A stretch of 64,000 nucleotides of DNA from Halomonas sp. UBA3074 (GTDB lineage: Bacteria; Pseudomonadota; Gammaproteobacteria; Pseudomonadales; Halomonadaceae). The notes beneath the pieces were generated by a model that searched no databases, was not told the origin of the DNA, and worked only from the letters and a program-made list of their open reading frames with translations. Positions 34,433 to 44,265 of the stretch are shown in pieces. Both the position numbers and the translations under genes were made by a program. Position 1 is the first letter of the stretch. Every line of letters starts with the position of its first letter. The stretch is from contig NZ_DFBS01000014.1 in NCBI RefSeq assembly GCF_002366715.1, forward strand, positions 85,267 to 149,266, given 5' to 3'.

Positions 34433-36121
34433 ATGAGCGAACACGCCAACGCCGCCGTTTTACGTGGCCCAGCGCTTGAAGGGTTGGATCAGTACGATTC
34501 AGTCACGGATGTTTTTCATACCGCAGTAGCGCGTTTTAAGGAGAAACCGGCTTTTTCTTGCATGGGGAAAACACTCACGTTTTCCGACCTTGACCGTCTT
34601 TCAGCGGACTTTGCCGCTTGGTTACAGCACGAAACCGACCTTGTGCCAGGTGACCGAATTGCTATCCAACTTCCCAACGTCCTTCAATTCCCGGTCGCGG
34701 TGTTTGGTGCATTGAGAGCAGGACTCGTCGTGGTAAATACCAATCCGCTCTATACCGAGCGTGAAATGGCCAACCAGTTCAAGGACTCTGGTGCGAAAGC
34801 CATTTTAATACTGGCCAACATGGCGGATAAGCTAGAAAAAGTACTCGATAAAACGGATATCAAGCACGTTTTAGTCACTCAATTAGCGGATTTACACGAT
34901 GTGCCCAAGCGCTGGTTGATCAATGCCGTTGTGAAGCACGTTAAAAAAATGGTGCCCGCCTATTCGCTACCCAGTGCGATTGGTTTTCGCGAGGCGTTGA
35001 AAAAGGGGGCCTCGCTTAATCATACCGAGGTCAAGAGAAGTGCCGACGATTTAGCCGCGCTTCAGTACACCGGCGGTACGACGGGCATGCCGAAAGGGGC
35101 GATGCTCACACATCGCAACTTGATCGCCAATATGCTGCAGGCACGCGAAGCTATCGGACCTCACCTGACCAATGGTGAAGAGCTGATCATTGCACCGCTG
35201 CCGGTTTATCACATTTACACATTTACCGTTAACTGCTTATTTTTGATGGAGACAGGCAACCACTCGCTGTTGATTACCAATCCTCGCGATTTGGATGGCT
35301 TCGTCAAAGAGCTTAAGGGTTTGCCCTTCACCGCTTTTATCGGCCTCAATACGCTGTTTAACGCACTGTGTAATCGGGACGATTTTAAGCAACTGGATTT
35401 TTCCAAGTTGAAGCTAACCATCTCCGGCGGTATGGCTCTCACGAAAGCGGCTGCTCAGCGTTGGGAGCAGACCACCGGGTGCCCTATCGCCGAAGGGTAT
35501 GGCCTTACCGAGACATCGCCGATCGTTAGCTTTAACCCGACCGATGCCATTCAATTGGGCACCATCGGTAAACCCGTCGCGGGCACCGCCGTTAAGGTGG
35601 TCGACGCGGATGGCAATGAGGTGGCGTTAGGGGAGCCAGGCGAACTCTGCGTGCAAGGCCCGCAGGTGATGAAAGGCTACTGGCAGCGTGAAGATGAAAC
35701 ACGCGTTTCTATTGATGAGAATGGCTGGTTCCACACGGGCGATATCGCCATCCTGCAGGACGATGGTTATATCCGCATTGTTGACCGTAAAAAAGATATG
35801 ATCCTGGTCTCTGGTTTCAATGTTTATCCCAATGAGATCGAGGACGTGGTGGCCGCTCACCCGGATGTACTGGAGTCAGCCGCGGTGGGCGTGCCAGATG
35901 AAAATGCAGGCGAAGTGATCAAGCTGTTCGTGGTGAGCAAAAATAGTCAGTTGGATGAGAAAACCTTACGCGACTGGTGCAAAAAAGAGCTAACAGGCTA
36001 TAAAGTGCCAAAAATTATTGAATTCCGAGAGGAATTACCTAAAACCAACGTTGGCAAAGTGCTCCGCCGCCAGCTGCGCGACGAAGAACCTTCAAAAACG
36101 TCATCAGACAGCCATCAATAA
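34433..36121 (+). CDS. fadD: FadD, long-chain fatty acid-CoA ligase
   Basis: FadD activates imported long-chain fatty acids as acyl-CoA for beta-oxidation. The 562-residue product matches E. coli FadD in length. It has the AMP-binding P-loop YTGGTTGMPKGAMLTHRN, the linker motif EGYGLTETSP, the FACS signature region NGWFHTGDIA with RIVDRKKDMILVSGFNVYPN, and the catalytic Lys in KTNVGKVLRR. The ATG at 34433 is preceded by GGAG seven bases upstream. A PsrA-type palindrome is upstream and a terminator downstream, so it is probably monocistronic. Confidence 0.95.
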   Translation: MSEHANAAVLRGPALEGLDQYDSVTDVFHTAVARFKEKPAFSCMGKTLTFSDLDRLSADFAAWLQHETDLVPGDRIAIQLPNVLQFPVAVFGALRAGLVVVNTNPLYTEREMANQFKDSGAKAILILANMADKLEKVLDKTDIKHVLVTQLADLHDVPKRWLINAVVKHVKKMVPAYSLPSAIGFREALKKGASLNHTEVKRSADDLAALQYTGGTTGMPKGAMLTHRNLIANMLQAREAIGPHLTNGEELIIAPLPVYHIYTFTVNCLFLMETGNHSLLITNPRDLDGFVKELKGLPFTAFIGLNTLFNALCNRDDFKQLDFSKLKLTISGGMALTKAAAQRWEQTTGCPIAEGYGLTETSPIVSFNPTDAIQLGTIGKPVAGTAVKVVDADGNEVALGEPGELCVQGPQVMKGYWQREDETRVSIDENGWFHTGDIAILQDDGYIRIVDRKKDMILVSGFNVYPNEIEDVVAAHPDVLESAAVGVPDENAGEVIKLFVVSKNSQLDEKTLRDWCKKELTGYKVPKIIEFREELPKTNVGKVLRRQLRDEEPSKTSSDSHQ

Positions 36122-36183
36122 ACTCTCGATTACCGTTTGCTTTGTGGTTAGGCGTCGTGGAGATGAAAGCGTTACACTATCCG

Positions 36184-36209
36184 ACCCGCTCTATTGAGCG
36201 GGTTGATTT
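36184..36209 (+). terminator. Intrinsic terminator of fadD
   Basis: Stem ACCCGCTC (36184-36191) and GAGCGGGT (36196-36203) with loop TATT, followed by TGATTTTTT. It lies between fadD and hrpA. Confidence 0.9.
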
Positions 36210-36262
36210 TTTGTGTCTCTTGTTACTTTTTCTTATTCAACGTCTCTTCACTCTCCAAGCGA

Positions 36263-39200
36263 ATGGAAACCGACGCTATTGTGACCACCGAACCATCCTC
36301 AGCCCCTACCGATAGTCAACGTCTCGCGGCGCTCCAACAGGCCGCGAGCGATGTGATGCTGCGCGATGCCGAGCGGCTGGAACGACGCTTGGCTGGATTA
36401 AAACGCCGCCTACGCGATAATAAGCCCATTAGCCGTGGCTTAACCGAGGTAGAGCGTGAGCTTAGCCGTGCCCAGCAACAGCTCAGCCTACGTGAGAGCC
36501 AGCAGGTCGTGTTTAATTACCCGAACGAGCTACCGGTCGTCGAACGCAAAGAAGATATTGTTAACGCGATACGCGATCATCAAGTGGTGGTGGTGGCAGG
36601 GGAGACCGGCTCGGGCAAAACCACGCAGCTACCTAAAATGTGTTTGGAGTTGGGTCGTGGGCGCCGTGGTTTGATTGGCCACACCCAGCCACGGCGGTTG
36701 GCTGCGCGCAGCGTTGCGGGTCGTTTGGCAGAAGAGCTGCAGGTTTCCCTGGGCGAGCAAGTGGGTTATCAGGTGCGTTTCACCGACCAAAGCAGCCCGA
36801 GTACGCTGGTAAAATTGATGACAGACGGGATCGTGCTGGCCGAGACCCAGCACGATCCACTGCTGCTGCGCTACGACACCATCATTATCGATGAAGCCCA
36901 CGAACGTAGCCTGAACATCGATTTTCTGCTTGGCTACCTCAAGCGTCTGCTGCCCAAGCGTCCTGACCTGAAAATCATCATTACCTCGGCGACCATTGAC
37001 GTCGATCGCTTTGCTAAACACTTTGGCACTGCGACAACCCCCGCCCCGGTCGTTGAAGTCACCGGGCGTACTTATCCAGTTGAAGTGCATTACCGTCCAT
37101 TAATCCGTGATGCCGAGGATGAAGAAGACCGCACGCTGCAAGAGGGCATTCTGCACGCGGTGGGAGAAATTGAAGCCATCGAGCGTGAAAAAGGCTGGCT
37201 ACATGGGCCCAGAGATGTGCTGGTGTTCCTGCCCGGCGAGCGTGAGATTCGTGAAACCGCCGATATCCTGCGCCGGGCCGATTTGAAAGGCACTGAAATC
37301 CTGCCGCTCTACGCTAGGCTCTCCAACGAAGAGCAAAACCGGGTGTTTGCGCCTCACCGCGGGCGTCGCATCGTGCTGGCCACCAACGTGGCGGAAACCT
37401 CGCTGACGGTGCCGGGCATTCGCTATGTGATCGACCCTGGGCTGGTGCGTATTAGTCGCTACAGCTATCGCTCCAAAATTCAGCGCCTGCCGGTAGAAGC
37501 GGTGAGCCAAGCCAGTGCCAACCAACGTAAAGGGCGCTGTGGCCGGATTGCGGAAGGCGTATGTATTCGCCTTTATAGTGAAGAGGATTTTCTATCCCGG
37601 CCTGGCTTTACTGATCCCGAAATTCAGCGCACCAACTTGGCGTCAGTCATTTTATCGATGCTGGGGCTTAAACTTGGCGATATTGAGGCGTTTCCGTTCG
37701 TTGATCCGCCGGATAGCCGGTTTGTTAAAGACGGCTTTCGACTGCTGTTCGAACTGGGAGCGGTCGACGAGCGGCAGCATCTCTCACCGCTTGGCCGTAA
37801 GTTGGCGCGGCTGCCGATAGACCCTCGCTTGGCACGCATGGTGTTGGCGGGTGCCGAGTTCGGTAGCCTGCGCGATGTACTGATCGTGGTGTCGGCGCTG
37901 GCTATTCAAGACCCGCGTGATCGGCCTGCTGACAAACGCCAAGCCGCCGATCAAGCCCACCAGCGCTGGCACGATCCGGATTCAGACTTCGTCGCCCTGT
38001 TGAATCTCTGGCACGGCATTGAGAACGCCCGCGAAGCGCTGTCGGGCAATCAACTGCGCCGCTGGTGCCGCGATCACTACATCAACTACCTGCGCATGCG
38101 TGAGTGGCACGATACCTTCCGCCAGCTGCGTCAGCTGTTACGCGATATGGAAATCGACGTGCCCGCACCGCCTGCGCGTGATGAAGACGAGAGTGAAGAG
38201 CAGGCCAAGCAGGCGCGCCGTAAAACCTCTGGTAAAGTGCACCAAGCGTTGCTGTCAGGGCTTCTTTCCAATTTGGGCACGCTGGTGGAGAACCGTGAAT
38301 ATCTCGGCGCCCGGAATCGTAAATTTATGATCCACCCCGGCTCTGGGTTGGTCAAGAAATCGCCAAAATGGATCATGGCGTTTGAGATGGTGGAGACGTC
38401 CAAGCTGTTTGCCCGCACCGTGGCTAAAATCGACCCCCAGTGGATTGAGCCCCAGGCACAGCATCTAGTGAAGCGCAGTTACAGCGAGCCGCATTGGGAA
38501 ATGAAGCGCGCCCAGGTGGTGGCCTTTGAGCAGGTCACACTGTTTGGCCTGCCGATCGTGGCACGGCGCCGAGTGCATTACGGGCCAATCGCCCCGCAGG
38601 AGTCCCGTGAGCTGTTTATTCGCCGCGCGCTGGTAGAGGGTGAGTTTCTCACCAAAGGCGCTTTCTTTGCCCATAATCGCGCGCTGATCGATGAAGTCGA
38701 AGCACTGGAAGATCGCGCTCGGCGGCGCGACATTCTGGTCGATGAAGAGACGTTGTTCGATTTTTATCATGAGCGGATTCCCACAGACATCGTCAATGGC
38801 AAGGGATTTGAGCACTGGCGTAAACAGGCCGAGCAGCGAGATCCGCAATTACTGCATTTCGATCTTGATTCGCTAAAAGCACGCGATGCGGGCGATGTCA
38901 CCCAAGCGCAGTACCCGGACCATTTAACCCTGGCAGGCGTCGCCTACCCGGTCAGCTACCACTTTGCCCCTGATGCCGAAGACGACGGCGTCACCCTTAC
39001 CGTACCAGCCGCCATGCTCCCCCAGGTGCCGGTGCATGCGCTGGAGTGGCTAGTGCCTGGGCTGTTGCGTGAAAAGTGTATTGCGTTACTTAAGTCACTG
39101 CCGAAAAGCATTCGTCGACAAGTCGTGCCGATCCCTGATTGGGTGGATGCGGCATTGCAAACCCTGGTGCCCGGTCAGCGTCCGTTAACCGAGGCGTTAG

Positions 39201-40267
39201 GGGAGTTTATCCGCCGCCGTACATCAACGCGGGTACACGCCGACGATTGGCGGTTGGATTTGCTCGAACCGCATTTGATCATGAATATACGCGTGGTGGA
39301 TCACGCCGGTGAAACCCTGGGACAGGGTCGTGACCTTCGCGCGCTGGAACAGCGCTTCGAAGCTGCCGCCAGCGCGGGCGCCCAGGCATTGGCAGAACAG
39401 GTCAATGCTGAGCCTGCCGTTGCCGGGTTGCCCCAATCGCCGCTGCCTACTTCTCGTGTCACTACCCAGGCGGGCATTCGTGTGGAGGCGTATCCGGCAC
39501 TCGTGGTCGACGCCAGCGAATTCAAAGTCATGCTGTTTGATCACCCAGCCAAAGCGGACGCTGCTCACCAAGAGGGTATCGCCAGGCTGGCGATCGCCAA
39601 ACTACCCGAGCAGGTGAAAGCGATCAAACAATTGCCGGGCGTTGAGAAGTGCGCGCTGCTGTTCGCTAAAGTGGGCAGCAAACAAGCGTTGATCGACGAT
39701 CTGCTTCTTGCGGTGTTTGCTCAGGTCATTGCTCAGCACCCTCTGCCGCGCTCGGAAGGGGAGTTTACCCAGCGATTAAATGCTACTCAGGGCCAGCTCG
39801 TAGACGAAGCGAAGGCGCTGCTGGTACGCGTAGAGGAAGCGTTAAAAGGGCACCTGGCGGTTACTAAGGTACTCAAAGGAAAACTCAATTTTGCCTTGGC
39901 GCTGGTCTATAGCGACGTTAGCGCACAGATGCAGCGTTTGGTCTACTCAGGCTTTATACGAGATGCCGGTGAGTGGCTGGAGGAGTACCCGCGTTACACT
40001 GAGGCGGCGCTTATTCGGCTTGAAAAAGCCGCCCGGGAACGCGGTCGTGATCAAATGATGATGCAGGATGTTCAGGCGCTAGAAGCGCGTTTTGATGCCC
40101 GTCGTGAAAGCGAGCGGCGAGGGCGGGTTGAAGACCCTGAGTTAGTGACCTTTGGCTGGTGGCTGCAAGAGCTGAGAGTGTCTTTATTTGCACAGCAACT
40201 GGGTACCCGTATGCCCGTCTCGGTGAAACGCCTTGAAAAGCGCTGGCAAGAGATGACGAGCGTTTAG
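36263..40267 (+). CDS. hrpA: HrpA, DEAH-box ATP-dependent RNA helicase
   Basis: HrpA is a large DEAH/RHA helicase implicated in mRNA processing and in rescue of stalled, collided ribosomes. Starting at the ATG at 36263 (METDAIVTTEP) it has 1334 residues, similar to E. coli HrpA. Motifs in order are Walker A VAGETGSGKTTQLPK, HTQPRRLAARSVAGRLAEE, DEAH in IIIDEAHERSLN, SATID, and motif VI QRKGRCGR. The HA2/OB region and a long C-terminal DUF3418-like domain follow. The frame runs open from 36194, but the extra residues are hydrophobic and unlike the family. The ribosome site is weak. Confidence 0.94.
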   Translation: METDAIVTTEPSSAPTDSQRLAALQQAASDVMLRDAERLERRLAGLKRRLRDNKPISRGLTEVERELSRAQQQLSLRESQQVVFNYPNELPVVERKEDIVNAIRDHQVVVVAGETGSGKTTQLPKMCLELGRGRRGLIGHTQPRRLAARSVAGRLAEELQVSLGEQVGYQVRFTDQSSPSTLVKLMTDGIVLAETQHDPLLLRYDTIIIDEAHERSLNIDFLLGYLKRLLPKRPDLKIIITSATIDVDRFAKHFGTATTPAPVVEVTGRTYPVEVHYRPLIRDAEDEEDRTLQEGILHAVGEIEAIEREKGWLHGPRDVLVFLPGEREIRETADILRRADLKGTEILPLYARLSNEEQNRVFAPHRGRRIVLATNVAETSLTVPGIRYVIDPGLVRISRYSYRSKIQRLPVEAVSQASANQRKGRCGRIAEGVCIRLYSEEDFLSRPGFTDPEIQRTNLASVILSMLGLKLGDIEAFPFVDPPDSRFVKDGFRLLFELGAVDERQHLSPLGRKLARLPIDPRLARMVLAGAEFGSLRDVLIVVSALAIQDPRDRPADKRQAADQAHQRWHDPDSDFVALLNLWHGIENAREALSGNQLRRWCRDHYINYLRMREWHDTFRQLRQLLRDMEIDVPAPPARDEDESEEQAKQARRKTSGKVHQALLSGLLSNLGTLVENREYLGARNRKFMIHPGSGLVKKSPKWIMAFEMVETSKLFARTVAKIDPQWIEPQAQHLVKRSYSEPHWEMKRAQVVAFEQVTLFGLPIVARRRVHYGPIAPQESRELFIRRALVEGEFLTKGAFFAHNRALIDEVEALEDRARRRDILVDEETLFDFYHERIPTDIVNGKGFEHWRKQAEQRDPQLLHFDLDSLKARDAGDVTQAQYPDHLTLAGVAYPVSYHFAPDAEDDGVTLTVPAAMLPQVPVHALEWLVPGLLREKCIALLKSLPKSIRRQVVPIPDWVDAALQTLVPGQRPLTEALGEFIRRRTSTRVHADDWRLDLLEPHLIMNIRVVDHAGETLGQGRDLRALEQRFEAAASAGAQALAEQVNAEPAVAGLPQSPLPTSRVTTQAGIRVEAYPALVVDASEFKVMLFDHPAKADAAHQEGIARLAIAKLPEQVKAIKQLPGVEKCALLFAKVGSKQALIDDLLLAVFAQVIAQHPLPRSEGEFTQRLNATQGQLVDEAKALLVRVEEALKGHLAVTKVLKGKLNFALALVYSDVSAQMQRLVYSGFIRDAGEWLEEYPRYTEAALIRLEKAARERGRDQMMMQDVQALEARFDARRESERRGRVEDPELVTFGWWLQELRVSLFAQQLGTRMPVSVKRLEKRWQEMTSV

Positions 40268-40395
40268 CCAGTGGTTGAAAAAGGTGCTGGAAAAACCGCT
40301 AGTTTACGCACACAGTTACGTTATAGGTTTGCCGAAGAGTACTCCCTAGCCATGCTAGGCCAGCGCCGATGGCAAGCCGCTTAAAGGAGATTGGC

Positions 40396-41517
40396 ATGAC
40401 ACAAGTGGTGATTACCGGTACAGGACTCTATACACCGGAACACGCCATTGATAATGCTGCGCTGGTGGCGGCATTTAATGCATGGGTAGACGGTGAGAAC
40501 GAGCAGCACGCTGAGGCCATTGCGAAAGGCGAGCGCGAGCCGTTGGCCTACTCGAGCAGCGAGTTTATTGAAAAAGCCTCTGGGATCAAAAGCCGCTATG
40601 TGCTCGATGCGTCAGGAATCCTTGACCCACAGCGTATGCGGCCTAAACTGCCACAGCGGAGCAATGACGAGCCTTCTCTGCAGTGTGAGATGGCGGTCGA
40701 CGCTGCGCGGCAGGCGTTGGCGACTGCGCATGTGGATGCAACTGACATTGAGCTGGTCATTGTCGCCTGTTCGAATTTAGAGCGTGCCTATCCTGCCGTG
40801 GCAGTGGAAGTACAGCAAATGCTGGGTGCCGGTGGCTATGGATTCGACATGAATGTGGCCTGCAGCTCAGCGACATTTGCGCTGGAAACGGCTGCCAATG
40901 CCATTGCCTCAGGCAGCGTCAAGCGTGCTTTGGTGGTTAACCCAGAAATTTGCTCAGCCCATCTAAATTTTCGCGACCGTGACAGCCACTTCATTTTCGG
41001 TGATGCTTGTACCGCTGTGGTACTAGAAAATAGCGCCGTTGCCGTTGCTGAAGAGCGGTATGAAATTCTCGGTACACGCTTGAGCACTAAGTTTTCCAAT
41101 GCGATTCGTAATAATGCCGGATTTTTAAACCGCGTAACGGACAGTGATCCGCTCGCCTTGGATAAGCTGTTTGTGCAGGAAGGGCGGCGAGTATTTAAAG
41201 AAGTGTGCCCCATGGTGGCCAAATTGATTAGCGATCATCTGGCGTCTTTGGAGTTAAGCGGAAGCGACCTTAAACGCATGTGGCTGCATCAAGCCAATCG
41301 GCACATGAACGATTTGATTGCGCGTAAAGTGCTGGGTTATGACCCCAGTGAAACCGAGGCACCGATCATTCTGGACCGTTATGCGAATACCAGCTCAGCG
41401 GGCTCGATCATTGCTTTTCATCTTCATCGCGAGCAATTCAACCTGGGCGATATCGGTGTGATTTGTTCGTTTGGCGCTGGCTATAGCGCAGGCAGCATCG
41501 TCATCCGACGAGCATAA
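40396..41517 (+). CDS. FabH-like beta-ketoacyl-ACP synthase III
   Basis: A 373-residue thiolase-fold condensing enzyme with the KAS III triad: Cys in MNVACSSATFALE, His in MWLHQANRHMN, Asn in RYANTSSAGS. It is longer than housekeeping FabH (about 317) because of an insertion near residues 35-75 with many charged residues, and belongs to the longer FabH-like branch that includes a Pseudomonas enzyme reported to use octanoyl-CoA. The ATG at 40396 follows AAAGGAGA. It is not in a fab operon; mlaA follows on the same strand 43 bases later. Confidence 0.88.
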   Translation: MTQVVITGTGLYTPEHAIDNAALVAAFNAWVDGENEQHAEAIAKGEREPLAYSSSEFIEKASGIKSRYVLDASGILDPQRMRPKLPQRSNDEPSLQCEMAVDAARQALATAHVDATDIELVIVACSNLERAYPAVAVEVQQMLGAGGYGFDMNVACSSATFALETAANAIASGSVKRALVVNPEICSAHLNFRDRDSHFIFGDACTAVVLENSAVAVAEERYEILGTRLSTKFSNAIRNNAGFLNRVTDSDPLALDKLFVQEGRRVFKEVCPMVAKLISDHLASLELSGSDLKRMWLHQANRHMNDLIARKVLGYDPSETEAPIILDRYANTSSAGSIIAFHLHREQFNLGDIGVICSFGAGYSAGSIVIRRA

Positions 41518-41560
41518 GTCTCTGAATACGTGCTGCGGAATCAGGAAAAAGGAAAATGTC

Positions 41561-42385
41561 ATGTGGCAGTGGTTAAGTAACGACAAGTCAACGCTTTCGT
41601 GGCGCTCAACAGGATTGCCGCTGCTGCTGGTAGCGTTATTAGCAAGCAGTGGTTGTGCCAGCACGCAAACGGCTGAGAGCACTAACCCCGACGACCCATG
41701 GGAAGGCTTTAACCGCAAAGTATTTGCCTTCAATGACGTATTGGATAGGTACGCGCTCAAGCCGGTAGCGAAAGGCTATCGCACGATCACACCCGATCCG
41801 GTGGAAACGGGGGTAGGAAACTTTTTCTCCAACCTAGGCGAATTACGAACGGCCCTGAACAGCGTGCTTCAAGGGAAGCCCGCTAATGCCGGCCTCGCGA
41901 CCTCGCGCTTTTTGATTAACTCCACGGTGGGGATTGGCGGGCTGTTAGATTACGCAACGCTCATGGAAGTAACGGCTGATAAAGAAGACTTTGGCCAGAC
42001 GCTTGCGGTGTGGGGCTGGGACGATTCACGCTATTTGGTACTGCCTTTCTTTGGCCCCAGTACGTTGCGTGATACCACCGGCTTGCCTGCTGACATCGCT
42101 GCCTACCCGGTTACCTACGTAGAAGACGATACCGTTCGCATAAGCCTGACAGCACTCGACCTGATTGACACCCGTGCTGGCTTGCTCGATCAGGAAGAGT
42201 TGATTCGCGGTGATCGCTACCGCTTTATTCGTGATGCTTATTTACAGAGCCGCCAGTTCGAGGTGCGCGATGGAGAGTTAGGCGATGATCCCTTTGCCAG
42301 CGATACCTTCGACTTTGATGATAGCGACTTTGAAGACAGCGACGCTGGTGACGACGGCGTTGGTGGCGAAAATAGCGCCGATTGA
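41561..42385 (+). CDS. mlaA: MlaA (VacJ), outer-membrane phospholipid transport lipoprotein
   Basis: MlaA removes mislocalised phospholipids from the outer leaflet of the outer membrane and passes them to MlaC. The 274-residue protein has a lipoprotein signal ending LLASSGC, then NPDDPWEGFNRKVFAFND, FFSNLGELRTALNSVLQGK, LINSTVGIGGLLDYAT and VLPFFGPSTLRDTTGLPAD, all family hallmarks. The C-terminus is an acidic Asp-rich tail (DFDDSDFEDSDAGDD). The ATG at 41561 follows AAAGGAAA. Other mla genes are not in the window. It is followed closely by a phosphatase/STAS pair, as I recall from Pseudomonas. Confidence 0.94.
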   Translation: MWQWLSNDKSTLSWRSTGLPLLLVALLASSGCASTQTAESTNPDDPWEGFNRKVFAFNDVLDRYALKPVAKGYRTITPDPVETGVGNFFSNLGELRTALNSVLQGKPANAGLATSRFLINSTVGIGGLLDYATLMEVTADKEDFGQTLAVWGWDDSRYLVLPFFGPSTLRDTTGLPADIAAYPVTYVEDDTVRISLTALDLIDTRAGLLDQEELIRGDRYRFIRDAYLQSRQFEVRDGELGDDPFASDTFDFDDSDFEDSDAGDDGVGGENSAD

Positions 42386-42390
42386 GGCTT

Positions 42391-43587
42391 ATGATGGAGC
42401 ATTCTAAGCAGTTGATCGCGGTGATCGACGAGCCGGGGCGTGAACGCGATGCGCTGGCTGAAGCGATTACCTGTGATGGCATGTGGGTATTTGCCGCTGA
42501 TGACATCGCGCATTTACCGGCGGGCACGGCGCTTATTGTGGCCCATGCACGAGCGGTGCCGCGGCAACAGTGGTCGCAATTAACCCGCCGTTTGCCGACC
42601 CTGGTGGTGAGTGATTCACGTCAGGACGCTGATCTGATTAAAGCGATTGATGTGGGGTTAGTGGATTATATCGTTCACCCATTGCGACACGCTGAGCTAC
42701 TGCGGCGAATGATCCGTAAAGCGATCGAGCTTAATGATTTGGCGCTTGAGCGTGAACGTGATCACGCACGGCTGGCAGAGCTGAATGAAAGCCTGGAAAC
42801 GCATTTAGCACTTTTACGGATGGATCAGCAGAGCGGTGGTCATATTCAGCGGCGTTTATTGCCGCTGCGCCCCAAAGTCATCAACGGGGTGTTTTACGAC
42901 TATGTGTTTGCGCCCTCTCTCTACTTGTCCGGTGATTTTCTTGATTATCAACGCTATAACGAGCGTTATAGCGCCTTCTACTTTGCGGATGTCTCGGGTC
43001 ACGGTGCGTCGTCAGCGTTTGTGACGGTGCTGCTTAAGTATTTATGCAACCGCTGGTTGAGCGAGTGGGATGGCCAGCAGCCGGAACAGCTGCCGCCGGA
43101 TTGGTTGAAGGCGATGAATCGTGAACTGCAGGGTACCGATATCGGTAAACATGCGACCTTATTTGTTGGCGTTGTTGACCATGAGGCGCAGACTCTGCAC
43201 TATTCGCTCGGCGCTCAGCTTCCCATGCCGCTTTTGGCGACAGAGGGAGAACTAAGGCGCCTAGAAGGCGAAGGAATGCCAGTAGGCCTTTTCCCCGATG
43301 TGGAGTATCCTTCGCTAAGCTGTGCGTTGCCGGATAACTTTCGTTTATGGCTTTGTTCAGATGGCGTACTGGAATGCTTGCCGGGTAAAACGCTCGACAC
43401 GCGGCTCAAGGAGCTTGAGCAATTAGTAAGCGAGAGTGTCACGCTTGAGCAGTTGCGCGACCGGCTAGCTGAAACCAACGCTCTCCTAGCAGAAGGCGAT
43501 GCGGAATTTGATGCGAACCAGGAACGCGATGCTTTACCCGATGATCTAACAATCATGATGGTGAGCGGATTTGGTCATGCTGAATGA
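42391..43587 (+). CDS. Pseudo-receiver PP2C-type (SpoIIE-like) serine phosphatase
   Basis: A 398-residue protein with a receiver-like N-terminal domain (about residues 1-115), a coiled-coil linker and a PPM/SpoIIE phosphatase domain. The phosphatase metal motifs are intact: LYLSGDFLDY, FADVSGHGASSAF, LCSDGVLE and DDLTIMMV. The receiver keeps the first acidic pair (IDEPGRER) but has Ala/His (LIVAHARAV) where the phosphoacceptor Asp should be, and HPLR in place of the Lys-Pro. It probably dephosphorylates the STAS protein encoded by the next gene, whose start overlaps its end. This is the partner-switching layout of HsbR/HsbA. Confidence 0.87.
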   Translation: MMEHSKQLIAVIDEPGRERDALAEAITCDGMWVFAADDIAHLPAGTALIVAHARAVPRQQWSQLTRRLPTLVVSDSRQDADLIKAIDVGLVDYIVHPLRHAELLRRMIRKAIELNDLALERERDHARLAELNESLETHLALLRMDQQSGGHIQRRLLPLRPKVINGVFYDYVFAPSLYLSGDFLDYQRYNERYSAFYFADVSGHGASSAFVTVLLKYLCNRWLSEWDGQQPEQLPPDWLKAMNRELQGTDIGKHATLFVGVVDHEAQTLHYSLGAQLPMPLLATEGELRRLEGEGMPVGLFPDVEYPSLSCALPDNFRLWLCSDGVLECLPGKTLDTRLKELEQLVSESVTLEQLRDRLAETNALLAEGDAEFDANQERDALPDDLTIMMVSGFGHAE

Positions 43588-44095
43588 AGAAGGCCGCATT
43601 AAAGCGGCATTCGATTCTGGTGTTTTTGTTCTAAAATTGTGTGGCGACGTGCGTTTAACGCTATGCGCTACGCTGGATACTCAGGCCCAACGTCTCGCCG
43701 AGACACCGGGGTTGCGTGCCGTTCTTATCGACCTGCGCGAAGCCACTAACGTGGATTCGACGGCGTTAGGTTTTTTAGCGAAGGTCGCCATGGCGGTAAA
43801 AGGGCGCTTAGAGCAGCCGCCGACCATTATTGTCGATAATGACGACGTCCGGAAAATGCTGAACGTCATGGGTTTCGCGCGCTTTTTTACGTTGATGGAA
43901 GCCCCGTTACAACAAGTGACGACCCTCAACGATGTATTAGAAGAACTCCCCGAAGAGCCTGCCGATGAAGAGGGGCTGCGAGATCGCATCCTGGAAGCCC
44001 ACCGTATTTTGATGCACATGAATGAGCATAACCGTGAGCAATTTCAGCCATTGGTTGACATGCTTGAGTCTCAGGACGCAGCCACGCATCACTGA
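43577..44095 (+). CDS. STAS-domain anti-sigma factor antagonist
   Basis: A 172-residue protein with an N-terminal STAS domain (about residues 1-105) containing the phosphorylatable Ser in NVDSTALGFLAK, and a C-terminal acidic helical extension (EELPEEPADEEGLRDRILE) not found in minimal SpoIIAA proteins. Its ATG lies inside the end of the phosphatase gene, so the two are made together. The partner anti-sigma kinase is not in the window. It is not SpoIIAA itself but is similar in design to HsbA. Confidence 0.87.
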   Translation: MLNEEGRIKAAFDSGVFVLKLCGDVRLTLCATLDTQAQRLAETPGLRAVLIDLREATNVDSTALGFLAKVAMAVKGRLEQPPTIIVDNDDVRKMLNVMGFARFFTLMEAPLQQVTTLNDVLEELPEEPADEEGLRDRILEAHRILMHMNEHNREQFQPLVDMLESQDAATHH

Positions 44096-44265
44096 ACGCC
44101 TTTCTCGTCAATAAGCTGATGGCCTTGCCCGATAAGCACCTCGCCTCGTCGCTGGCGAGGCCAAGTTTCCGCGAGAGTGCTTTCCAGCCCCGACAAAAGC
44201 ATTAAAATCGGCTATGATTAGCGGCCTATCTTTCCAGTGCGACCACGATCGCCCTAAGGAGACCC

